Origin: Azorhizobium doebereinerae UFLA1-100
GTDB lineage: Bacteria > Pseudomonadota > Alphaproteobacteria > Rhizobiales > Xanthobacteraceae
Length of the DNA: 64,000 bases
Reading direction: 5' to 3'
Assembly: GCF_000473085.1 (NCBI RefSeq)
Contig: NZ_AXBA01000023.1
Coordinates: forward strand, 38,527 to 102,526
Made by a program: the position numbers and the translations under genes. Positions 55,789-64,000 of the stretch are shown here, piece after piece. Each line of letters begins with the position of its first letter. The stretch's first letter is position 1. Under the pieces are notes generated by a model. It was not told where the DNA came from and ran no database searches. It worked only from the letters and a program-made list of their open reading frames with translations.

Positions 55789-57444
55789 TCAGCCCGCCAG
55801 CGTGCCGGCCAGCGCCTTGGCGATCAGCGCGCGGGTCTCCGCCACGCCGTAGATGGCGACGAAGGAGCCGAAGCGCGGCCCACGCTCCTGGCCGATCAGC
55901 ACCTGATAGAGCGTGTTGAACCACTCCACCGACACCCCCGGCTTCTCCGGCGTGGCGCCCTTGGCCTTGAGGTCCTGGTAGCGCGGGATCGGGCGGGCCA
56001 CGTCGTAGAGCGCGGTCTGCACCTCCTCGGCGGTCGGAGACGGCGGCAGGGCGGCAAGCGCCGCGTCGAGCACTTCCAGGGCCCCGCGCTCCACGTCGTC
56101 GGGCGCGCGGAACACCTTGCTGGGCCTGACGAAGTCGTTGAAATACTTCACCGCATAGCCCACCAGCTCGGCGAGCTTGGGATGGGTCTCAGCCGACACG
56201 CCCGGCACGTGCCGGTTCAGGAAGCCCCACAGCACGCTCTCATCCTCGGTGTTGGAGGCCGAGGCGAGGTTGAGCAGCATGGTGAAGGACACCGGCATGT
56301 CGATCGCCGGCGGCTCGCCGGAATGGATGTGCCACACCGGATTGCCCAGGCGGTTCTTCCAGTCCTGCGTCGGATAGCGGGCGAGGAAGCTGAAATACTC
56401 GTCCACCGCCTTCGGGATGACATCGAAATGCAGCTTCTTGGCCGAGCGCGGCGACTGGAACATGTAGAGCGCCAGGCTCTCTGGGCTGGCATAGGTCAGC
56501 CATTCGTCGATGGTCAGGCCGTTGCCCTTGGACTTGGAGATCTTCTGGCCGTTCTCGTCGAGGAACAGCTCATAGACATAATGCTCCGGCGCGGTGCCCC
56601 CCAGGACCTCGCAGATCTTGTCATAGACCGGCGCGTTGGTCTGGTGGTCCTTGCCGAACATCTCGAAATCGACGCCGAGCGCCGCCCAGCGGGCACCGAA
56701 ATCCGGCTTCCACTGGAGCTTCACCTTGCCGCCGGTGACGGGCAGCGTCTTGTCCACCCCGTCCTCGTCGGTAAACGTGATGGTGCCGGCCTTGGCGTCC
56801 ACCGCCTTCAGCGGCACATAGAGCACCCGGCCGCTGACCGGCGAGATGGGCAAAAACGGGCTGTAGGTGGCCTGGCGCTCCTCGCCCAGCGTCGGCAGCA
56901 TCACGGCCATGATGGCATCGTACTTTTCCGCCGCGCGCAGCAGCACGGCGTCGAGCTTGCCGGACTTGTAATAATCGGTGGCGCTGGCGAATTCGTAGTC
57001 GAAGCCGAAGGTGTCGAGGAAGCGCCGCAGCATGGCGTTGTTGTGGTCGCCGAAGCTCGGGTAGTCGCCGCCGAACGGATTGGGCACTGCCGTCAGCGGC
57101 ATCTGGAGATAGGGCTCCAGCGCGGCCCGGTCCGGCACGTTCTCCGGGATCTTGCGCATGCCGTCCATGTCGTCGGAGAAGCACAGCAGGCGGGTCTTGA
57201 TCTTGTCTTCGGTCAGCACGTGGAAGGCATGGCGCACCATGGTGGTGCGCGCCACCTCGCCGAAGGTGCCGATGTGCGGCAGGCCCGAGGGGCCGTAGCC
57301 GGTCTCGAACAGCACCTCGTCTTTCGGCTTGCGCTTCAGCCGCGCGACGATCTTGCGGGCTTCCTCGAACGGCCAGGCGCCTGCGGTTTCCGCAAACGTG
57401 CGCAGTTCGGTGGCAAGGTCTTCGGTCGGGGCGGCCGTGGTCAT
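55789..57444 (-). CDS. lysK: Lysyl-tRNA synthetase, class I
   Basis: A 551-residue class I (archaeal-type) LysRS, the normal form in many alphaproteobacteria. The HIGH-type motif is [13 protein letters not shown] near residue 50, and the KMSKS-type motif is [10 protein letters not shown] near residue 310; [15 protein letters not shown] is also typical. The ATG at 57444 gives the family length; an upstream extension in frame has no similarity. It stands as a single gene, convergent with DUF2442. Confidence 0.96.
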   Translation of the reverse strand: MTTAAPTEDLATELRTFAETAGAWPFEEARKIVARLKRKPKDEVLFETGYGPSGLPHIGTFGEVARTTMVRHAFHVLTEDKIKTRLLCFSDDMDGMRKIPENVPDRAALEPYLQMPLTAVPNPFGGDYPSFGDHNNAMLRRFLDTFGFDYEFASATDYYKSGKLDAVLLRAAEKYDAIMAVMLPTLGEERQATYSPFLPISPVSGRVLYVPLKAVDAKAGTITFTDEDGVDKTLPVTGGKVKLQWKPDFGARWAALGVDFEMFGKDHQTNAPVYDKICEVLGGTAPEHYVYELFLDENGQKISKSKGNGLTIDEWLTYASPESLALYMFQSPRSAKKLHFDVIPKAVDEYFSFLARYPTQDWKNRLGNPVWHIHSGEPPAIDMPVSFTMLLNLASASNTEDESVLWGFLNRHVPGVSAETHPKLAELVGYAVKYFNDFVRPSKVFRAPDDVERGALEVLDAALAALPPSPTAEEVQTALYDVARPIPRYQDLKAKGATPEKPGVSVEWFNTLYQVLIGQERGPRFGSFVAIYGVAETRALIAKALAGTLAG

Positions 57445-57642
57445 GTCAGGTCTCCGGGTCAGGGCGCCGGCCTTGCGGCGGGCGCGGCCTGGAATTGCGC
57501 GCGGGGCGAAGCCGCGTCGGGGCGCGCGGGGCCGTGGCCGGGCCACCGCGCGACCCTGCTCTAGTGCATGTGTCCAGCTTGGAGAAGGGACAGAGAAAGC
57601 CGGGGCGCACTTTTATGCATGCGCACCGGGCGGGCAGCGCCT

Positions 57643-58317
57643 CTACAGCGCCGGCACCACGCCGTCGCGGCCCACCAGCACGCGGGCGGCCTCCGGCACG
57701 CCGTCGGCGCCGGGGGTGGTGCGCATCAGCACCTGCGCGCCGGGCTTCAGTTCGCTGGCGCTGCCGGGCTCGAAGCGCACCAGCGAGGTCTGCGGCGTGA
57801 CGCGCACCTGCTTCTCCCCGCCCTTGAAGGCGATGGTCAGCAGCGAGCCGTCCTTCTCCACCACCTTCTGCGCCAGCGCGCCGTTGGTCATGCTGGAATT
57901 GGGCGCCACGTCATAGCCGTGGGTGCCCTCCCCGACGCCGCGCTGCGCCGGCTGGAACACGTGGATCGACACCGCCGTCTCGGGCGCGCCCGCCGGGGCG
58001 CCGGGCTGCGGCACCGCCGCCACGCCCACATAAGCGTCGGTGGGGATGTCGGCCATGGTGATGGGCACGAGGCCGGTCACCGCCGGCGTGGCGGCGAGCC
58101 GCACCTTCACCGTGGCGCCGGCGCGGGTGGTGAGCGTGAGCATCGCCCCGTCCACGGCGGCGATGGCGCCGCGCACGGTGCTTGGCGCGTTGGCAGTGGT
58201 GGTGCCGGCGGCCTGCGCCGCCGCAGGGCCGGCGGGCAAGGCGGCGAACGCCGCGAGCAGGCAGGCTGCGGGAAGGATGGGCGCCAGGGCAAGGCGGGGG
58301 ATGCGGCGCAGCGACAT
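57643..58317 (-). CDS. Exported protein of unknown function with DUF5666-like beta segments
   Basis: A 224-residue secreted protein. Residues 1-35 are a signal peptide (basic start, Leu/Ala core, ending AAAQAAG). The mature part looks like two small beta-barrels: VRGAIAAVDGAMLTLTTRAG with VKVRLAATPAVTGLVPIT, and a later KVVEKDGSLLTIAFKGGE with QVRVTPQTSLVRFEPGS. Such G-x-I-x-x-V-x-G-x-x-L patterns occur in DUF5666-type exported proteins. No function is known. Confidence 0.7.
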   Translation of the reverse strand: MSLRRIPRLALAPILPAACLLAAFAALPAGPAAAQAAGTTTANAPSTVRGAIAAVDGAMLTLTTRAGATVKVRLAATPAVTGLVPITMADIPTDAYVGVAAVPQPGAPAGAPETAVSIHVFQPAQRGVGEGTHGYDVAPNSSMTNGALAQKVVEKDGSLLTIAFKGGEKQVRVTPQTSLVRFEPGSASELKPGAQVLMRTTPGADGVPEAARVLVGRDGVVPAL

Positions 58318-58435
58318 GGGGGCCTCCGGGAAGCGGCCCGCCAGCGGCGGACCCTGCCCCATCTCAGCAAGACGGCCCGCGCGCGCCACACACGATTGCG
58401 ACATTTCGCCTGCCCTCGCGGCAGGCCGGATCAGC

Positions 58436-59341
58436 TCAGTAGAAGCCCACCGGGAACCAGCGCAGATAGAGGTCGGTATAGACGCCCTTCTCCCACACCC
58501 GCTGCAATGCATAGTCGATGGCGCGGCGGAGCTGCTCGTTGCCCGGCTTCACCGCCACCGCGAGGCCGTCGCCGAAATAGCGGCTCTCGGTGAACGGCCC
58601 GCCGACGAAGCGGCAGCAGCCGGCGGCCTGGGCGCTGTTCAGCCACAGCGACAGCGAGATGCCGTCGCCGAACAGCAGGTCCGCCTGCCCGGAGGTGAGC
58701 GCGGCGCGCGCCCCCGCCGCGTCCGGATAGGGCCGGATCGCCGCCTCGTTGAAGAAGGCCCGCAGATAGGCCTCGTGCGCCGTCCCGCCCACCACGGCGA
58801 CGCTTTTCGAGGCCACTTCCGCCGGGCTGGCGGCGGTGAGCGCGATGTCGCCGCGGCCGACGAAGCGGGCCGGCGTGCCGAGATAATGCTCGGAGAAATC
58901 CGCCCGCGCCCGGTTGGCGGGGCTGGCGGCGACGCCGGCGATCACCGCGTCGCCCTTGTTCTGCTCCAGCGCGTCCAGCAGCGTGTCGAAGGCCACCGGC
59001 TGGATGGTGCAGGTCACCGCCAGCTCGGCGCACACCGCCCGGGCGAGGTCCACGTTGAAGCCCATCAGCGCGCCATCGGCGGCGGCGAAATTGAACGGCG
59101 GATAGTCGTCGGTGGTGAGGAAGCGGATGGTGGAGGGCAGGCGCGTGGCGTCCGGCCGCTCCAGCCGCCGCGACGCGCTCCAGAAGCTCGGCACAACCGG
59201 ACCGGCCGCCGTTCCCGGGCTCTGGGCGTGGAGCGGCGCCACCGTCAAGGGGCCGGCGAAAGCCAGCACCAGCGCGGCGGCACCCAATCGCCGCAACCTG
59301 GACGCGAAACAAATCAGCGCTAGCGCCTGCATGACTGCCAT
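58436..59341 (-). CDS. Periplasmic amino-acid-type solute-binding protein (SBP_bac_3)
   Basis: A 301-residue protein with a signal peptide (to about residue 40, APLHAQS) and the type 3 solute-binding fold: IRFLTTDDYPPFNFAAADGA, LMGFNVDLARAVCAEL, GDAVIAGVAASPANRAR and the C-terminal LRRAIDYALQRVWEKGVYTD. There are three cysteines near the ligand domains. No ABC permease genes accompany it, so it may feed a distant transporter or act as a sensor partner. It is divergent from the glycosyltransferase gene, 41 bases apart. Confidence 0.9.
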   Translation of the reverse strand: MAVMQALALICFASRLRRLGAAALVLAFAGPLTVAPLHAQSPGTAAGPVVPSFWSASRRLERPDATRLPSTIRFLTTDDYPPFNFAAADGALMGFNVDLARAVCAELAVTCTIQPVAFDTLLDALEQNKGDAVIAGVAASPANRARADFSEHYLGTPARFVGRGDIALTAASPAEVASKSVAVVGGTAHEAYLRAFFNEAAIRPYPDAAGARAALTSGQADLLFGDGISLSLWLNSAQAAGCCRFVGGPFTESRYFGDGLAVAVKPGNEQLRRAIDYALQRVWEKGVYTDLYLRWFPVGFY

Positions 59342-59382
59342 ACTACCCTTGCGAGCATCGGATCTCCCGGGGGGAGTGGATC

Positions 59383-61320
59383 ATGGTGGGCGAGGCCGCG
59401 CGCGACCGCAAGCGGACGATGTTTGCCGATCCGGCTCCGCCACCCCGCTTCCCCGCCACTGCCCGCTTCGCACCCCCGCTGCCGGTGGAGCTCGACGCCC
59501 TGCGCGGCCATGTGGCGCCCGAGCTGCTGGCCTGGGCGCACGCCCGCGCCCGGGCGCTGCGGGTCGGCGGCGACGAGGTGCTGATCTGCGCCGGCCACCT
59601 CTCGCCCGATGCCGCCTGCGCCCGCGCCGCCGCCCATCTGGGGCTGGGCGTGGACCCGTTGACCGCGCTGCCCTTTCCGCCCGCGCTCACCCCCGACGTG
59701 CTGCGCCTCGGTACCATCCTTGCGCCGCGGGACGACGGCGACGCCGTCTATACCTTCGCCGCGCGCGGCCTCGCCTTGCGCCGGCTCGCCCGCGCCCTGA
59801 AGCGCGATCCCGATCTGGCCGCACGGGCGCGCCTCGTCCCGCCGGAACGGTTCCACCTGGCCCTGGCCCGGCATGGCGCCGCCGGCATCGGCGCGGAGGC
59901 CGCCTTCGGCCTGCGCACCCGCGCACCGGACCTCTCCGCCGCTCTGCTCACCCCTTCCCGCCGGCTGCTGCCGCCCCTGGCGCTGGGGGCTGCGACGTTC
60001 GTCGCGCTCACGGCGACGGCGCCGCTCGCCACCCTGCTGGCGGTGGAGGGGCTGCTGTCGGCGGTGTTCCTCGGCGGCGCGGCGCTGCGGCTCGGCGCCT
60101 GCTTCGTCAAGGCCCCGCGCGAGGTGCCGCTCGGCCTCGGCGGCGCCGATCTGCCGCCCTACAGCGTGATCGTGCCGCTCTATCGCGAGGTGCGGGTGCT
60201 GCCGCGCCTGGTGGCGGCGCTGCGGCGGCTGGACTATCCGCCGGAGAAGCTGGACATCAAGCTGGTGATCGAGCCCGACGACGCGCCCATGCGCGCCGCG
60301 CTGCGCCGCATGGCCCTGCCGCCCTGGTTCGCGGTGGTGGTGGCCCCCGCCGTCGGCCCGCGCACCAAGCCCAAGGCGCTCAACGCCGCGCTGCCGTTCG
60401 CGCGCGGCCGCTATGTGGCGGTGTTCGACGCCGAGGACGTGCCCGCCCCCGACCAACTGCGCCGGGCGCTCGCCGCCTTCCGCGGCGCCGGGCCGGCGGT
60501 GGCCTGCGTGCAGGCCCGCCTCACCGTGGAGAATGCGGAGGACAGCTGGATCAGCCGGCATTTCGCGGCCGAATATGCCGGCCACTTCGACGTGCTGCTG
60601 CCGGCGCTGGCCAGCCTCGGCCTGCCCATCCTGCTGGGCGGCACCTCCAACCATTTCCGCCGCGATAGATTGGAGGCCGTCGGCGCCTGGGACCCCTACA
60701 ACGTCACCGAGGACGCGGATCTGGGCGTGCGCCTTGCCCGCGCCGGCTGGGCCACGGCGGTCATCGCCTCCTCCACCGAGGAGGAGGCGCCGATCTCCCG
60801 GCAGGCCTGGATGGGCCAGCGCACGCGCTGGCTGAAGGGCTGGGCGCAGACCCTGCTGGTGCACGGGCGCGAGCCCCGCCGGCTGGGCCGGGACCTGGGC
60901 TGGGGCAACATGGCGGCCCTGGCGCTGCTCACCGCCGGCCCGTTCGCCTCGGCGCTGGTGCACCCCTTGTGCCTGGTGGTGCTGGCGGCGGACATCGCCC
61001 GCGGCGTGTTCCTGATGCCCTCCGGCAGCGCGCTCGGGGTGGCGGTCACCGCGCTGTCGGCCACCAATCTCGCCGTCGGCTACCTGGCCGCCGGGCTGTG
61101 CTGCGGGCTCGGCCTGCGGCGGCGCGGCCGGCTGGCGCTGGCGCCGGTGCTGCTGGGCCTGCCGCTCTACTGGCTGTTCCAGTCGGCCGCCGCCTGGCGG
61201 GCCGTCGTGCAACTGGTGGTGCGGCCGCACTGGTGGGACAAGACCGAGCACGGCCTCGGCCGGCGCCGCCCGGTGCCGGGCCGCCGCCGGCACATGCGCG
61301 CCGTCGCGGCTCAGAGGTAG
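59383..61320 (+). CDS. Family 2 glycosyltransferase, cellulose-synthase-like, with N-terminal domain
   Basis: A 645-residue membrane glycosyltransferase. The N-terminal ~190 residues form a soluble domain rich in LARALKRDPDLAARARLV-like helices, similar to domains preceding GT2 in rhizobial proteins. After a hydrophobic pair (about residues 198-240) comes the GT2 core: YSVIVPLYREVRVLPRLVAA, AVFDAEDVPAPDQLRRALAA (DxD), NVTEDADLGVRLARAG (TED) and MGQRTRWLKGWAQTLLVHG (QxxRW). Two to four further membrane segments follow. It probably polymerises or attaches a beta-linked sugar for a surface polysaccharide, but no partner genes are present. Its 3' end overlaps the Sco gene by ten bases. Confidence 0.92.
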   Translation: MVGEAARDRKRTMFADPAPPPRFPATARFAPPLPVELDALRGHVAPELLAWAHARARALRVGGDEVLICAGHLSPDAACARAAAHLGLGVDPLTALPFPPALTPDVLRLGTILAPRDDGDAVYTFAARGLALRRLARALKRDPDLAARARLVPPERFHLALARHGAAGIGAEAAFGLRTRAPDLSAALLTPSRRLLPPLALGAATFVALTATAPLATLLAVEGLLSAVFLGGAALRLGACFVKAPREVPLGLGGADLPPYSVIVPLYREVRVLPRLVAALRRLDYPPEKLDIKLVIEPDDAPMRAALRRMALPPWFAVVVAPAVGPRTKPKALNAALPFARGRYVAVFDAEDVPAPDQLRRALAAFRGAGPAVACVQARLTVENAEDSWISRHFAAEYAGHFDVLLPALASLGLPILLGGTSNHFRRDRLEAVGAWDPYNVTEDADLGVRLARAGWATAVIASSTEEEAPISRQAWMGQRTRWLKGWAQTLLVHGREPRRLGRDLGWGNMAALALLTAGPFASALVHPLCLVVLAADIARGVFLMPSGSALGVAVTALSATNLAVGYLAAGLCCGLGLRRRGRLALAPVLLGLPLYWLFQSAAAWRAVVQLVVRPHWWDKTEHGLGRRRPVPGRRRHMRAVAAQR

Positions 61321-61910
61321 CGCTTCAGCTCCGCCGCCGCCTCGGCCGGCGGCCGCTTGGTGTTGAACGGGGCGATGAAATTGCCCGACTTGTCCATCAG
61401 ATAGATCACCGCCGTATGGTCCATGGTGTAGTCGCCATCGGCCAGCGGCACCTTGCGGGAGAACACCCGGTAGCCCTTCTTCACCGCCTCCACCTGCTCC
61501 GGCGTGCCGGTGAAGCCCTTGATCTGCGGCACGAAGCTGGAGACGTAGGACTTCATCACCTCCGGCGTGTCGCGCTCCGGGTCCACCGTGATGAACACCG
61601 CCTGCGCCTTGTCCGCATCCGGCCCGAGCGCGCGGAAGATCTCGGAAATCTCGAACAGCGCCGTCGGGCAGACGTCCGGGCAGTGGGTGAAGCCGAAGAA
61701 CACCAGCGTCGGATGGCCCTTCAGCGCCGCCTCCGTCACCACCGCGCCATCCTGGTCGGTCAGCCGGAACGGCCCGCCCACCAGCGAGGTGGTGCCGGCC
61801 ACCGGCCGTTCCGGCATCAGCAGCGTGACGCCCACCACCAGCAGGAGCGCGCCGGCGGCGAACGCGCAGAACAGGGCGATGATCTTGGTGCGGGAGGACA
61901 AGGCGGGCAT
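61311..61910 (-). CDS. SCO1/SenC-family copper chaperone
   Basis: A 199-residue membrane-anchored thioredoxin-like protein for copper delivery to the CuA site of cytochrome oxidase. An N-terminal hydrophobic anchor (IIALFCAFAAGALLLVVGVT) is followed by FFGFTHCPDVCPTALF (C-x3-C) and the distal His in YTMDHTAVIYLMD. All copper ligands are present. It may serve the aa3 oxidase hinted at by the subunit IV gene at 6165. A small one-span protein gene lies upstream in the same orientation. Confidence 0.93.
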   Translation of the reverse strand: MPALSSRTKIIALFCAFAAGALLLVVGVTLLMPERPVAGTTSLVGGPFRLTDQDGAVVTEAALKGHPTLVFFGFTHCPDVCPTALFEISEIFRALGPDADKAQAVFITVDPERDTPEVMKSYVSSFVPQIKGFTGTPEQVEAVKKGYRVFSRKVPLADGDYTMDHTAVIYLMDKSGNFIAPFNTKRPPAEAAAELKRYL

Positions 61911-61968
61911 GGGGCGGCGGTATCCGTGACGATCGGGCGGAAATCAACGGGCGGAAATCAGCGGAGAG

Positions 61969-62184
61969 TCAAAAGCACGTCGCGAGCCCGGCCGCCACCG
62001 TGTCGAAGAAGATGGCGACGCCATGGCGCATCCACAGCAGGCCCGCCGCGCCGACCAGCAGCATGACCACGGCGGCGATGCCGAGGGTGAGCACGCGCAT
62101 GCGCCAGCCCGCCCCCGCTTCCGCCGCTTGCGGCTGTGCCGGCGCCTCATGGACACCGGCCGCCCCGTGAACCTCTGCGCGCAT
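61969..62184 (-). CDS. Small single-span membrane protein upstream of the Sco gene
   Basis: A protein of up to 71 residues with one transmembrane helix (LTLGIAAVVMLLVGAAGLLW), then MRHGVAIFFDTVAAGLATCF. The start is uncertain: ATG at 62184, or at 62100 just before the helix. Similar proteins with this C-terminus sit beside sco genes in Hyphomicrobiales, so a role in oxidase assembly is plausible but unproven. Confidence 0.65.
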   Translation of the reverse strand: MRAEVHGAAGVHEAPAQPQAAEAGAGWRMRVLTLGIAAVVMLLVGAAGLLWMRHGVAIFFDTVAAGLATCF

Positions 62185-62470
62185 GGGTTTCGCAATGCCT
62201 CGCCACGGCCGGAGGTCGCCCGGCCGGAGCGCAGTCTAAGGCCATCCGGCCTTGCGCTGAAAGCAACTTGGCGCGAGCCGGCATGAGGCGGACGCAAGGC
62301 TGCGGCCGTTGACGCCGCACCCGCATCCGCCTAACCTCAAATCCATGTGCATTTCCGGTTGCGAGACATCGCGCCCCTTCGGTGGCGCGCTGCGAATTCT
62401 CCGCCCGGTCGACCAGGTCGGCCGGGATCGCTGAATCGCATCTGTCGCTCGTATATCCGGAATTCCGTCC

Positions 62471-62776
62471 ATGTCTGACCTCTCGCGGGTGCCTGCCGGC
62501 GCCGCCTATCGCCTTGTCGTCGAAGCCACGCCCGATCCCAACGTGCTGCTGCGCCTCCTTGAGCCGTTCGTGATCCACGACGTGCTGCCCCATCGCGTCG
62601 ACGTCGCCTATTGCGGCGGCGCGCTCTGCGTGGAGCTGGAGTTCACCGCCGCCCCCGATCTCGCTCTCCGGCTGGAAGGCCGGCTGCGGGTGATGGTGCC
62701 GGTCAGCGACGTGGAGATGGTGCGGCTCGGCGAGGGCCTTCCTCACAGCGGAGCGGCTCTCACCGCCGCAGCCTGA
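62471..62776 (+). CDS. Small ACT-like domain protein of unknown function
   Basis: A 101-residue protein with alternating strands and helices: AYRLVVEATPDPNVLLRLLE, HRVDVAYCGGALCVELEFTA, LALRLEGRLRVMVPVSDVEM. The pattern resembles a single ACT domain, as in IlvM/IlvH regulatory subunits, but no partner enzyme is nearby. The AEC transporter gene starts six bases after its stop, so the two form an operon. Confidence 0.7.
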   Translation: MSDLSRVPAGAAYRLVVEATPDPNVLLRLLEPFVIHDVLPHRVDVAYCGGALCVELEFTAAPDLALRLEGRLRVMVPVSDVEMVRLGEGLPHSGAALTAAA

Positions 62777-62781
62777 CCCCC

Positions 62782-63720
62782 ATGCTCGGCATTCTCGCGG
62801 ACCTCGCGCTCATCGTCCTTCCGGTCTTCGGGATTGTCGGGCTCGGCTACGGGGCATCGAAGACCCGCCTTATCAGCGACACCGCCTCGGACGGGCTGGC
62901 GGAATATGTCTTCAGCCTCGCGGTGCCGATCCTCATCTTCAAGACGCTGAGCGAGAGCAAGCTGCCCGACGCCCAGCCCTGGGGCTATTGGATCGCCTAT
63001 TTCACCGGCGCCTTCGCGGTGTTCTTCATCGCCTCGCTGGCGGCGCGCAAGCTGTTCCACCGCTCGCATACCGAGGCGGTGATCCACGGCTTCTCCGCCG
63101 GGCAGGCCAACACCGTGTTCGTCGGCGTGCCGCTGATCCTCAAGGCCTATGGCGAGGAAGGCGCGGTGCCGCTGTTCCTGCTGATCGCGGTGCACCTGCC
63201 GATCATGCTGGTGGCCGCCACCATCGCGGTGGAGGGCGGCTCGGGCTTCTCGCTGGCCACCGGCAAGCGCCTGTTCCGCTCGCTGGCCTTCAATCCCATC
63301 CTGCTCGGCATCTATGCCGGCGGCCTCGGCCGGCTGTTCGGCTTCGAGGCGCACGGCGTGCTCAAGCAGGTGCTGGACATGATGGCCGCCTCGGCCACCC
63401 CCTGCGCGCTGATCTCGCTCGGCCTGGCGCTGAAGCGCTACGGCGTCTCCGGCGACCTGCGCCCCACCGCCCTCATCTGCGGGCTGAAGCTGATCGTGCA
63501 CCCGCTGCTGGTGCTGGGCCTCACCCGCATCCTGCCCATGCCGCCGGTGTGGGCCGGCGTCGCCGTGCTGTTCGCCGCCATGCCGTGCGGCATCAATGCC
63601 TATCTCCTGGCCCAGCGCTACGGCGTCGGGGTCGGCACCAGTTCCAGCGCGGTGTCGCTCTCCACCGCGCTCGGGCTCATCACCATCACCTTCTGGCTCT
63701 ACGTGCTGGGGGTCGGCTAG
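62782..63720 (+). CDS. AEC-family transporter (auxin efflux carrier superfamily)
   Basis: A 312-residue membrane protein with about ten hydrophobic segments. The conserved blocks LADLALIVLPVFGIVGLGYG, FVGVPLILKAYGEEG and SLGLALKRYGVSGDLRPTAL, and the final AMPCGINAYLLAQRYG, are typical. Members carry malonate, malate or similar anions. The stop codon TAG touches the left end of an IS element, but the C-terminus (FWLYVLGVG) appears normal. Confidence 0.88.
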   Translation: MLGILADLALIVLPVFGIVGLGYGASKTRLISDTASDGLAEYVFSLAVPILIFKTLSESKLPDAQPWGYWIAYFTGAFAVFFIASLAARKLFHRSHTEAVIHGFSAGQANTVFVGVPLILKAYGEEGAVPLFLLIAVHLPIMLVAATIAVEGGSGFSLATGKRLFRSLAFNPILLGIYAGGLGRLFGFEAHGVLKQVLDMMAASATPCALISLGLALKRYGVSGDLRPTALICGLKLIVHPLLVLGLTRILPMPPVWAGVAVLFAAMPCGINAYLLAQRYGVGVGTSSSAVSLSTALGLITITFWLYVLGVG

Positions 63721-64000
63721 GTAGTGTGGACTCTTGGGGTTCCCGGGCTGAATGATCTGTGATTCAAAGCTGCCTTTGATGAGGCAGCGATGGGTGTTCT
63801 TGATCGACTGGTGCTTGGGGATGAGCAGTGGGCGCGGATAGCGCCGCACATCATCGGCGACGAGCGGACGCGCGGCTCTTCGGGCCGGGACAATCGTATG
63901 TTCATCGAGGCGGTGCTGTGGATCGTGCGCACCGGCTCGCCTTGGCGCGATCTGCCGGAGCTGTTTGGAGAATGGAACACCGTCTTCCGTCGCTTCAGCC
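63721..64000 (+). mobile_element. IS5-family insertion sequence, left part
   Basis: Starting right after the AEC stop, a non-coding lead (beginning GTAGTGTGGACTCTTGGGG, presumably the left terminal repeat) precedes a transposase gene at 63790. The right end lies outside the window, so the terminal inverted repeat and target duplication cannot be confirmed. Confidence 0.75.
63790..64000 (+). CDS. IS5-family transposase, N-terminal part
   Basis: Seventy codons are visible. The reading starts MGVLDRLVLGDEQWARIAPH and continues with GRDNRMFIEAVLWIVRTGSP and WRDLPELFGEWNTVFRRFS. This is the N-terminal HTH-like (DUF4096) domain of IS5-family transposases, in which W-R-D-L-P and W.T...R.. are diagnostic. 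GAGGCAG precedes the ATG. The DDE catalytic domain would follow beyond the window. Confidence 0.9.
   Translation, partial: MGVLDRLVLGDEQWARIAPHIIGDERTRGSSGRDNRMFIEAVLWIVRTGSPWRDLPELFGEWNTVFRRFS

Overview
The window is chromosomal DNA from a very GC-rich alphaproteobacterium, most likely of the order Hyphomicrobiales (Rhizobiales). A Xanthobacter/Azorhizobium-like relative fits, but the genus is inference. The evidence is a three-subunit proton-translocating transhydrogenase next to an aa3-oxidase subunit IV peptide, a class I lysyl-tRNA synthetase, a groESL operon with an alphaproteobacterial RpoH-type promoter plus CIRCE, TIGR02301 and Sco-type proteins, and strong G/C bias at third codon positions. 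No rRNA, tRNA or CRISPR array was seen.

Layout. 1-9.6 kb: a truncated response regulator gene, oligopeptidase F, a GIY-YIG protein, the pnt transhydrogenase operon, a radical SAM protein with a VOC protein, and an NCS1 permease. 9.8-14.7 kb: a lipoprotein, groES-groEL followed by a tandem hairpin repeat, a DsbA-like protein, and an HxlR regulator divergent from an NAD(P)-binding protein. 14.8-19.9 kb: a two-subunit molybdenum hydroxylase, a secreted pepsin-like protein, a GNAT enzyme and an AIM24-like protein. 19.9-35 kb: a deacetylase-like protein, pyruvate phosphate dikinase, a periplasmic metallo-beta-lactamase-fold protein, Sua5, an exported sulfatase, a MocR/PNPOx divergon, an MFS carrier, Tag, YgfZ and dihydroorotase. 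35-41.5 kb: small conserved proteins, a NUDIX hydrolase, an HD hydrolase/tyrosine phosphatase pair, a TPR methyltransferase, and a DNA exonuclease/DNA ligase pair.

41.6-55.8 kb is the most accessory-like part. It holds a divergent HTH/acyltransferase-like pair around a perfect palindrome, a 1082-residue autotransporter with a PAP2 acid phosphatase passenger, and a carboxymuconolactone decarboxylase/ECF41 sigma operon preceded by an exact match to the ECF41 promoter. A lower-GC Fic toxin-antitoxin pair follows an orphan terminator. After an S24-type repressor and a MATE exporter come two divergent paralogous sulfotransferase-like genes, a 1-Cys peroxiredoxin with an operator-like repeat, and a DUF4160/DUF2442 pair in which DUF4160 appears frameshifted. 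55.8-64 kb returns to housekeeping genes (LysRS, a solute-binding protein, a glycosyltransferase, Sco, an AEC carrier) and ends in the left part of an IS5-family element that abuts the AEC stop codon.

No single large new system is evident. The strongest leads are the HTH/acyltransferase divergon, the PAP2 autotransporter, the mirrored sulfotransferase pair, the bilobal pepsin-like protein, and the ECF41 operon with its own promoter. Start codons were chosen by eye from Shine-Dalgarno-like sequences and family length. Family names rest on motif recognition, not on searches.
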